In this document: positions 57,238-64,000 of the stretch, piece after piece
How the letters are laid out: each line of letters opens with the position of its first letter
How positions within the stretch are numbered: position 1 is the stretch's first letter
Source: Treponema_I sp045599005
GTDB taxonomy: Bacteria; Spirochaetota; Spirochaetia; Treponematales; Treponemataceae
NCBI GenBank assembly: GCA_045599005.1
Contig: JAZRVF010000002.1
Span: 24,038 to 88,037 of the forward strand
DNA length: 64,000 bases
Direction: 5' to 3'
Made by a program: the position numbers and the translations under genes
The notes under the pieces: generated by a model
Database searches by the model: none
Told to the model about the DNA's origin: nothing
The model's input: only the letters and a program-made list of their open reading frames with translations

Positions 57238-58311
57238 ATGTTGAATTTTACTGTTGGACCTGTAATGTCAGATTCGAGTATTTTGAAAGAAGGTGGAAAA
57301 TCAGCTCCTTATTTTAGAACAACAGAATTTTCTGAAATAATGATTGAGAATGAAAAATTGATGCTTGAATTTTTAAATGCACCAAAAAACAGTAGATGTA
57401 TATTTCTTACAGCATCAGGAACTGGAGCAATGGAATCTTGTGTAATGAATCTCCTGACAAGTAAAGATAAAGTTCTTGTAGTAAATGGGGGCAGTTTTGG
57501 GCAGAGATTTGTTGAAATGTGTCAACTTCATAAATTGAATTATACAGAGATTGTATGTGAATTTGGAAAGCAAATAAAGAAAGAAGAGTTAGACTTATTT
57601 GAAGGAAAGGGATATTCAGCTTTTCTCGTAAATATGGGTGAAACCTCATCTGGTATACTCTATGATATGAAATTAATATCAGAATTTTGCAAAAAAAATA
57701 ATATTTTTCTTATCATAGATGCAATTAGTACTTTTATTGCGGATGAAATAGATATGTCAGAATTGAATGCTGGTGCTATTATAACTGGATCCCAAAAAGC
57801 ATTAGCAGTTCATCCAGGTATTTCTATTATAGCTCTTTCTTCCTTTGCCGTGAATCGTGTAGAAAATAATCCTGAAGTTTGTATGTATTTAAGTATGAAA
57901 CAAGCGTTAAAAAATGGAGAAAGGGGGCAAACTCCTTGGACTCCTGCAGTAACAATATTACTTGAAATTAATAAACGACTAAAGTCCATAAAAGAAAATG
58001 GAGGAATAGTTGTTGCAAGAAATCAAATTAAAAACATCGCAAATGGTTTTAGAAAATTTATAAGAGATTATCCTTTTGAGTTTGTAGCTGAGTCAATGTC
58101 AAATACTGTTACATCTTTAAGACCTTGTAATACTAGCGCTAAATTGATTATTGAGACTATGAAAACTGATTATGGTATATGGTTATGTCCTAATGGTGGT
58201 GAAAAGGCTGAAACAGTTTTTCGAGTTGGGCACATTGGTAATATTACGGAGTCGGATAATATGAAATTGATGGATGCATTTATCGATATGAGTAATAGGG
58301 GCTTATTATAA
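57238..58311 (+). CDS. Class V aminotransferase (PhnW/alanine-glyoxylate type)
   Basis: 357 residues, AGGAG before the ATG. PLP fold type I: FTVGPVMSD, FLTASGTGAMESCVMNL (cofactor phosphate), IDAISTFIADEIDM (Asp under the ring) and TGSQKALAVHPGISII with the Schiff-base Lys, then RGQTPWTPAV. Closest in style to 2-aminoethylphosphonate transaminases and serine-pyruvate enzymes. No phosphonate-forming PEP mutase is visible. It overlaps the TagD-like gene by one base (TAATG), so the two probably act in series. Confidence 0.87.
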   Translation: MLNFTVGPVMSDSSILKEGGKSAPYFRTTEFSEIMIENEKLMLEFLNAPKNSRCIFLTASGTGAMESCVMNLLTSKDKVLVVNGGSFGQRFVEMCQLHKLNYTEIVCEFGKQIKKEELDLFEGKGYSAFLVNMGETSSGILYDMKLISEFCKKNNIFLIIDAISTFIADEIDMSELNAGAIITGSQKALAVHPGISIIALSSFAVNRVENNPEVCMYLSMKQALKNGERGQTPWTPAVTILLEINKRLKSIKENGGIVVARNQIKNIANGFRKFIRDYPFEFVAESMSNTVTSLRPCNTSAKLIIETMKTDYGIWLCPNGGEKAETVFRVGHIGNITESDNMKLMDAFIDMSNRGLL

Positions 58312-58775
58312 TGATAGGAAATAAAACAGTAGTATATACAAGTGGAACATTTGATATGCTTCATGCTAATCATATTAAAATGATTGAATATGCACGTTCT
58401 CTTGGAGATCTTTTGATAGTTGGTGTTAATACAGACGAATTAGTTGCTTCTTATAAATCAGAACCAATTATACCATTTGATGAACGTATTGCTCTTGTGA
58501 AAGCCTTAAAGTATCCAGATATCGTAATTCCTCAAAAATCATTGAATCATGCAGATAAAGTAAAAAAATTACATTTTGATATTTTTGTCGTAGGTGATGA
58601 TTGGGCAGGTAAATATGATTACCTCGAAGAACAAGGTGTTACGGTTGTTTATTTTCCATATGGACAAGGGATTAGTTCTACGGAATTAAAGAATAGAATA
58701 TATGATAGATATAAGAAACTTCATGATGAAGCTGATAATCATTTTCCATTAGATACAGATGTTACGAAGGGATAA
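58311..58775 (+). CDS. TagD-like cytidylyltransferase
   Basis: 154 residues. Opening VVYTSGTFDMLHANHIKMIE: the usual HxGH catalytic motif reads HANH here, with Asn in place of Gly. Later VGDDWAGKYDY and GISSTELKNRI match the RxxGISTT region. TagD/Tagatose-type enzymes make CDP-glycerol, and relatives make CDP-ethanolamine or CDP-choline. With an aminotransferase upstream and LicD in the cluster, it probably activates a phosphorylated amino alcohol or aminophosphonate. That is inference. Confidence 0.87.
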   Translation: MIGNKTVVYTSGTFDMLHANHIKMIEYARSLGDLLIVGVNTDELVASYKSEPIIPFDERIALVKALKYPDIVIPQKSLNHADKVKKLHFDIFVVGDDWAGKYDYLEEQGVTVVYFPYGQGISSTELKNRIYDRYKKLHDEADNHFPLDTDVTKG

Positions 58776-58776
58776 T

Positions 58777-59979
58777 GTGAAAAAATATGATTATATTGTT
58801 GTAGGGGCAGGACTGTATGGTGCAACTTTTGCACGACTTGCTGCTGATAAGGGATTAAAATGCCTCGTTCTTGATCGACGGACTCATATTGCTGGAAATG
58901 TTTATACCGAACCTGTTGAAGCAGTTCCAAAAGGGGGAGAAATAAATGTTCATAAGTATGGAGCACATATTTTTCATACAAATAACGAAGAAGTTTGGAG
59001 ATTTGTGAATAAATATGCTAAATTTAATCGCTTTACTAATTCTCCTGTAGCTAGATATAAGGATGAGCTTTATTCTTTGCCGTTTAGTATGTGGACTTTC
59101 ACAACGATGTGGCCGAATGTAAGAACTCCCGAACAGGCTGCAAAAAAAATTGCTGAACAAAAATCTGATGTTGAAAGATTATTAAGGGAAAAGGGACAGG
59201 TTGATACAGAGGGAAATGTATTTGCAAAAAACTTAGAAGAGCAAGCTTTGTTATTAGTGGGAAGAGATATATATGAAAAACTTATAAGAGATTATACACA
59301 AAAACAGTGGGGAAGAAATTGCACAGAACTTCCACCATTTATTATAAAACGATTGCCCGTTCGTTTTACTTTTGACAATAATTATTTTAATGCGTTATAT
59401 CAAGGGATTCCAATTGGTGGTTATACAGTGTTCGTTCAAAATCTACTAGAAAGTACAAATATAACAGTAAAAACATCTGTTGATTTTTTGAAAGATGATT
59501 TTGAGGTAAATAAAAATAATTGGCGTGAGTTTGGAAAAAGTCTCCTATATACTGGTGCAATAGATGAATATTATGACTATGTTCTTGGACCTTTGCAGTA
59601 TCGTTCGGTACGTTTTGAAAATGAGGTTTTGAGTTACTGTGATTCTTTTCAGGGTAATGCAGCCGTAAATTATACAGATATTGAAACACCGTGGACACGA
59701 ATAATTGAACATAAGTGGTTTGAATTTGGAAAAACATCTGATGGGAAAGATATAAAAGGTACTATTATCAGTCGTGAGTACTCTTCTGAATGGAAAGTTG
59801 GAGATGAACCTTACTATCCTGTAAATGATGAAAAAAATAATGATATTTATTCAAAATATTTAGAACTTTCAAAAGAAGAAGATAATATAATTTTTGGTGG
59901 AAGACTTGGGGAATACAAGTATTATGATATGGATAAAACTATAGAAATGGCTATGAAAAAAGCCGAGGGTTTATTATAG
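58777..59979 (+). CDS. glf: UDP-galactopyranose mutase
   Basis: About 400 residues. I place the start at GTG 58777, directly after the previous stop with AAGGGA just before it; ATG 58759 in the same frame is possible. FAD-binding YDYIVVGAGLYGATFARLAA, then NVHKYGAHIFHTNNEEVWRF, FTNSPVARYKDELYSLP, and YTQKQWGRNC. It converts UDP-galactopyranose to UDP-galactofuranose, so the polysaccharide contains Galf. Confidence 0.95.
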   Translation: MKKYDYIVVGAGLYGATFARLAADKGLKCLVLDRRTHIAGNVYTEPVEAVPKGGEINVHKYGAHIFHTNNEEVWRFVNKYAKFNRFTNSPVARYKDELYSLPFSMWTFTTMWPNVRTPEQAAKKIAEQKSDVERLLREKGQVDTEGNVFAKNLEEQALLLVGRDIYEKLIRDYTQKQWGRNCTELPPFIIKRLPVRFTFDNNYFNALYQGIPIGGYTVFVQNLLESTNITVKTSVDFLKDDFEVNKNNWREFGKSLLYTGAIDEYYDYVLGPLQYRSVRFENEVLSYCDSFQGNAAVNYTDIETPWTRIIEHKWFEFGKTSDGKDIKGTIISREYSSEWKVGDEPYYPVNDEKNNDIYSKYLELSKEEDNIIFGGRLGEYKYYDMDKTIEMAMKKAEGLL

Positions 59980-60006
59980 GTAGTTTAATTTTATAAGGAA
60001 AATATA

Positions 60007-61524
60007 GTGTCAGATTCTAAACTTATTGCAAAAAATACTCTCATGCTCTATTCAAGACAAATCCTTACAATGGTTGTAAGTCTTTATACTGTACGTGTTG
60101 TACTTGAGACATTAGGAGCTTCTGATTATGGACTTTATAATGTTGTAGCTGGTGTAGTTACAATGTTTTCCTTTCTCATGGGTTCAATGGCAGTTGCAAG
60201 TCAAAGGTATTTTTCTTTTGACTTAGGAAAAAACGATATTGAACATCTTAAGAAGACATTTAGCCTATCGATTACAATATATTTAATAATTGCAGTTGGT
60301 ATTTTGATTTTAGCAGAGACTTTTGGTTTATGGTTTGTTCATTATAAACTTATTATTCCTAAAGGAAGAGAATCTGTATGTTATTGGGTATATCAGTTTT
60401 CGGTAATATCTTTCTTATTTACGATAATGACTTCTCCATTTATGGCGGATATTATCGCACATGAGGATATGAGCATTTATGCATATGTCAGTATTCTAGA
60501 GGTAAGTCTCAAGCTTGCGGTAGTTTTTCTTATTCGATTGTTTTCAATTGATAAATTATGGTTATATGGGCTCTTAATACTTCTTGTTACTATTACTAAT
60601 ACAACTGTATACAGAACTATTTGTAAAATTAAATATGAAGAATGTAAATTCAAATTTTGCTGGGAAAAAGATTATGCAAAGGAAATGTTGGATTTTACAT
60701 TTTGGAATATATTCGGAGCCGCGACAGGAACATTTAAGTATCAGTTGGTAAATATTCTTTTAAATCAATTTTTTAATCCAATTATCATTTCTGCACGTTC
60801 CATAGCTTCAAGTATTAATAGTGCTGTTAATAGTTTTTCCCAGAATTTTTCAATGGCGTTGCGTCCTCAAATTATAAAATCATATGCTGCAAAAAAATAT
60901 GAGGAAAGTTTAGATTTAGTATATAGGGGTTGTAAATTTACTTTTTTTCTAATGCTTGTTTTTACTGTCCCTTTATTTTTTGAGATGGATTCTGTTCTTA
61001 CTTTATGGTTAAGGGAGCCACCAGAGAATGCAGCACTTTTTACTAGGCTGGCTTTATTGGATGCTTTAATTGACAGTTTAAATTATCCAATTATGACTTT
61101 AGCTCAAGCTACAGGAAAAATAAGACTTTATCAGAGTCTTGTTGGGGGAGTTTTACTTTGTAATTTTCCTGTATCTTGGGTTGTTTTGAAATTTGGCTCT
61201 CCTGCTTATGCTGTATTTGTAGTTGCCATAGTAATTGCAGTCATTGCTATGGCTATTAGATTAATAATTGTAAAAATGCTTATGTCATTTTCTATAATGA
61301 CATATTTAAAAGAAGTTGTTATTCCATCATTTATAGTTACTTTGATGAGTTTTGTAAGTTCATTTATTCTATATCATTTCACACCTAAAAATCTTATTTT
61401 ATGTTTTATTCGAATTGGTATGGAAGTTTTTATTGTATGTACTTTTGCATATATATTTGGGTTCAAGAAAACTGAACGAAAATATATAATTGGATTAATT
61501 AAAAGTAAAATTTTAAAAAAATAA
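60007..61524 (+). CDS. wzx: Polysaccharide flippase (Wzx-like)
   Basis: 505 residues starting at GTG 60007 with AAGGA seven bases before it. Twelve to fourteen spans of the MOP superfamily. Opening LIAKNTLMLYSRQILTMVVS and the VRVVLETLGASDYGLYNVVA stretch are typical of O-unit flippases. It turns the lipid-linked repeat unit across the inner membrane for the Wzy protein encoded upstream. Confidence 0.93.
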   Translation: MSDSKLIAKNTLMLYSRQILTMVVSLYTVRVVLETLGASDYGLYNVVAGVVTMFSFLMGSMAVASQRYFSFDLGKNDIEHLKKTFSLSITIYLIIAVGILILAETFGLWFVHYKLIIPKGRESVCYWVYQFSVISFLFTIMTSPFMADIIAHEDMSIYAYVSILEVSLKLAVVFLIRLFSIDKLWLYGLLILLVTITNTTVYRTICKIKYEECKFKFCWEKDYAKEMLDFTFWNIFGAATGTFKYQLVNILLNQFFNPIIISARSIASSINSAVNSFSQNFSMALRPQIIKSYAAKKYEESLDLVYRGCKFTFFLMLVFTVPLFFEMDSVLTLWLREPPENAALFTRLALLDALIDSLNYPIMTLAQATGKIRLYQSLVGGVLLCNFPVSWVVLKFGSPAYAVFVVAIVIAVIAMAIRLIIVKMLMSFSIMTYLKEVVIPSFIVTLMSFVSSFILYHFTPKNLILCFIRIGMEVFIVCTFAYIFGFKKTERKYIIGLIKSKILKK

Positions 61525-61542
61525 AATATAAGGGCTGTGGAT

Positions 61543-62796
61543 ATGGAATCGATGACAGCTACTAAAAAAAGTATTTTAGCAGATAAAAACAAATGTACAG
61601 GCTGTGGAGCTTGTTTCTCTGTCTGTCCCAAAGGTGCAATTAGTCTTCAGGAAGATTATGAAGGTTTTTTACAACCTATAGTGGATTCAGAGAAATGTAT
61701 AAATTGTTCTCTATGTATGAAAACATGTCCTGCACTGAATTATAAACCGGTTACACACGAAGTTGAAACATATGCATCTATTAATCGTAATAATAGAATT
61801 AGGGAAGAAAGTTCTTCAGGAGGTATGTTTTCACTCTTTGCGGAAGATTGTATAAGAAAAGGCGGAGTCGTTTTCGGTGCGAAAATAAATGTGGATTTTT
61901 CTATTTGTCATTCATATACTGAAACCATAGAAGGTTTATCTGTTTTTCGTGGTTCTAAATATGTACAAAGTTCAATCGAAGATAGTTTTAAAGAGTGTAA
62001 AAAATTTTTGGAAGACGGAAGATTTGTATTATTTTCAGCTTCTCCATGTCAGATTTCGGCTTTAAAATCCTTCTTAAAAAAAGATTATCAAAATCTTTTA
62101 ACAATTGATTTTGTTTGCCATGGAGTGCCAAATAAAAAATTGTTGTCGTCATATATTAAATATCAGGAAATTCAGGCAGGATCAGAAATTCGCCGATTGG
62201 CTTTTAGACAGAAAACAAATGGCTGGAAACAATTTTCAGTAGAGCTTGATTTCGCTAATGGTATAACATATTGTCAACCACAAACTAAAGATATATGGAT
62301 GCTGACCTTTAACAAGAATATTATGCTGCGAAAATCTTGTTATACTTGTCCATATAAAACAAAAGCTCGTATCTCTGATGTTACTCTTGCTGATTTATGG
62401 GGAATCGGAAGAGTTGCTCCTGAATTAGATGACGATAAAGGAACGTCTCTTATGCTAATACAAAGCGAAAAAGCTAGAAGTATATTTGAAAAATTAAAGC
62501 AGGAAGCGATTTATAAAAAAATTGATTTTGATGCAATAGAAGATTGTAATAGTTTTCATCAAACGGAACTTCATTTGAATAGAGATAACTTTATAGAACT
62601 TTGTTTGAAAAAGGGGTTTAATGTTGCGTATGAAAAATATGTAGCAGAGAAAGGTCCTATTCTTATATATCGTTTTGTTAGACGGATTCTGGGAAAAATA
62701 AAAAGGAAACTATTTAAACTTCTCAATATAAAAGAAAAACAAACAATAGAAGTAATTGTCGATAAATTGTTACGTACTGGACAGAATGTTGAATAA
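61543..62796 (+). CDS. FrhB-like Fe-S protein (F420-hydrogenase beta-subunit family)
   Basis: 417 residues from ATG 61543 (AAGGG eight bases before it; a GTG two codons upstream is less well spaced). Two 4Fe-4S motifs, CTGCGACFSVCPKGAI and CINCSLCMKTCP, then the FrhB domain with SSSGGMFSLFAEDC, RGSKYVQSS and SASPCQISALKSFL, plus Cys in SCYTCPYKTKARISD. Family members beside polysaccharide pyruvyltransferases are common in anaerobes. The redox role in glycan making is unknown. Confidence 0.9.
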   Translation: MESMTATKKSILADKNKCTGCGACFSVCPKGAISLQEDYEGFLQPIVDSEKCINCSLCMKTCPALNYKPVTHEVETYASINRNNRIREESSSGGMFSLFAEDCIRKGGVVFGAKINVDFSICHSYTETIEGLSVFRGSKYVQSSIEDSFKECKKFLEDGRFVLFSASPCQISALKSFLKKDYQNLLTIDFVCHGVPNKKLLSSYIKYQEIQAGSEIRRLAFRQKTNGWKQFSVELDFANGITYCQPQTKDIWMLTFNKNIMLRKSCYTCPYKTKARISDVTLADLWGIGRVAPELDDDKGTSLMLIQSEKARSIFEKLKQEAIYKKIDFDAIEDCNSFHQTELHLNRDNFIELCLKKGFNVAYEKYVAEKGPILIYRFVRRILGKIKRKLFKLLNIKEKQTIEVIVDKLLRTGQNVE

Positions 62797-62814
62797 TGAA
62801 CTAAGGAAGTTGAA

Positions 62815-63969
62815 ATGAAAATAGGAATTGTTACTTGTTGGCAGCCTGATGATAATTATGGAACACAAATACAGTGTTTTGCTTTGCAAAAGTATTTGCG
62901 TTCTTTAGGTCATGATGCATATTTAATTCGCTATAAACGATTTGAAGATGTAAAAAAAGCAAAAATTACTTTTCTCAGGATTCTTAAGATTTTCAATCCA
63001 TATATAGTTGTTCGTCATTTGTATTATTCATTGATTGCAAAGAGAAAGGCTGCGGAAATTAAAAATCATAATCGAAAAAGCCCTGAATTTAGAGATAAAT
63101 ATTTGAAAATGACAGATATTTATGAAACATATACTGATTTAAAAAATAATCCGCCAATAGCAGATTTGTATATTGTTGGTTCTGATCAGGTTTGGAATAT
63201 TAATATAGAACATAAGAATAATATAGGGGTTCATTTTCTGAATTTTGGTGATGTACAAACAAAGCGAATTTCTTATGCTGCAAGCTTTGGTTTTAGTTCC
63301 GACAAATTGGATTTGAATTTTGCGTATGAAGTATTTCCTCTTTTGAAAAAGTTTTCTGGGATAAGTGTTCGTGAATTAAGTGGAATACAGATTTGTGAAA
63401 AAATATCTGATATTAATAAAGAGAGTACTTTAGAATGTGTTCAAGTTTGTGACCCTACGATGCTTTTAAATCAAGAACAATATTTAGAAATTTTTAAAGA
63501 TGAAATTGTGGATATTCCTTCAAAACCTTATGTATTTGTTTATAATATAGCAGCTCCTTCAGAATTAAATATTAACTACATAAAGAAATGGGCAGAAAAG
63601 CAAAATTTACAACTTGTTTATACAATGGGGCATGGAAAGACAAGTAAGTTGCCACATATTTATCCAAGTGTACCGGAATGGATAAAATTAATTGCAAATG
63701 CTCAATATGTGATTACAAATTCTTTTCATGGTACGGTTTTTTCTCTTTTATTTCATAGGCAATGTGCTGTTTATCCTATTAAACTAAAAACACCGACAAA
63801 TACTAGACTTGATACATTAATAAATCTGTGTGAACAAAATATAATTGTTTCGAAGGAAAATACTTTAGAAAAGGCATTGTCTTCAACTATTGATTGGAAT
63901 AAATTTGAGAAAAATAAGGATAATCTGAAGAAAATAGGAATTAATTTCTTAAATAAATATATAATTTAG
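62815..63969 (+). CDS. Polysaccharide pyruvyl transferase family protein
   Basis: 384 residues, AAGGAAG before the ATG. CsaB/PS_pyruv_trans fold: GIVTCWQPDDNYGTQIQCFA (family opening), DLYIVGSDQVWN, RISYAASFG, and near the end YVITNSFHGTVFSLLFHRQ, the donor-binding signature. It transfers pyruvate as a ketal, or a related group, onto the sugar. Nineteen bases after the FrhB-like gene; the window ends 31 bases after its stop, so the cluster may go on. Confidence 0.92.
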   Translation: MKIGIVTCWQPDDNYGTQIQCFALQKYLRSLGHDAYLIRYKRFEDVKKAKITFLRILKIFNPYIVVRHLYYSLIAKRKAAEIKNHNRKSPEFRDKYLKMTDIYETYTDLKNNPPIADLYIVGSDQVWNINIEHKNNIGVHFLNFGDVQTKRISYAASFGFSSDKLDLNFAYEVFPLLKKFSGISVRELSGIQICEKISDINKESTLECVQVCDPTMLLNQEQYLEIFKDEIVDIPSKPYVFVYNIAAPSELNINYIKKWAEKQNLQLVYTMGHGKTSKLPHIYPSVPEWIKLIANAQYVITNSFHGTVFSLLFHRQCAVYPIKLKTPTNTRLDTLINLCEQNIIVSKENTLEKALSSTIDWNKFEKNKDNLKKIGINFLNKYII

Positions 63970-64000
63970 TTCTTTATTTAATGTACAGATGGGGCAAGAT

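Overview
The window looks like chromosomal DNA of a spirochaete close to Treponema, most likely a pectin-using gut, rumen or oral species. Reasons are the LplB/YtcP-type sugar transporter beside a GH105 hydrolase and a pectinesterase, the LolA-like/ABC/beta-barrel envelope cassette, the CsoR-CopA pair, the Rpn and DUF4143 genes, and the gene style (GGAGG ribosome sites mixed with starts that seem to have no leader). The genus is an inference; there is no rRNA here. Positions 1 to about 51,280 have moderate G+C. From about 51,280 to the end the DNA is clearly AT-richer, as expected of an acquired surface-polysaccharide cluster.

Layout. 1-10.6 kb: housekeeping and envelope genes (truncated GNAT, lepB, hemW-like, HdeD-like, CBS-tailed antiporter, DUF4097, HU, macro domain, chemoreceptor). 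10.6-17.3 kb: an envelope-trafficking operon (ABC ATPase, two FtsX-type permeases, LolA-like carrier, beta-barrel protein) in which one permease and the barrel carry look-alike Phe/Asp-rich inserts. 17.3-22.5 kb: nucleoside hydrolase, CsoR with a textbook operator, CopA with a C-terminal CopZ-like domain that has its own internal ribosome site, acyl-ACP thioesterase and lipocalin. 22.6-31 kb: small accessory genes, several broken or fused: MGMT with an insertion, GNAT-HAD fusion, PIN remnant, esterase whose frame continues past a TGA into a GNAT protein, EAL remnant. 31-38.5 kb: pectin-oligomer uptake and breakdown. 38.5-40.9 kb: tRNA-Leu(CAG), GAPDH, nitroreductase, PerR with its box. 40.9-46.4 kb: a ferric/organic-type ABC importer co-transcribed with an FMN-dependent hydroxy-acid oxidase-like gene. 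46.6-51.3 kb: a probable defence patch (Rpn nuclease with a duplicated tail, AAA15 ATPase plus TOPRIM-like partner, AAA_14/DUF4143). 51.4-64 kb: polysaccharide cluster (regulator, Wzy, glycosyltransferases, LicD, FemAB-like, class V aminotransferase, TagD-like cytidylyltransferase, UDP-galactopyranose mutase, Wzx, FrhB-like ferredoxin, pyruvyl transferase).

The observations I rate highest are: (1) a recurring promoter layout in which the -10 hexamer ends exactly six bases before an ATG that lacks a ribosome site (five to six clear cases), implying leaderless mRNAs; (2) the paired Phe/Asp-rich segments in the envelope ABC operon; (3) the tandemly duplicated Rpn tail, each copy with an internal ribosome site; (4) the AAA15/TOPRIM-like coupled pair; (5) the in-frame TGA joining an esterase to a GNAT domain; (6) an aminotransferase/TagD/LicD set that may make a CDP-activated amino-alcohol or aminophosphonate decoration.
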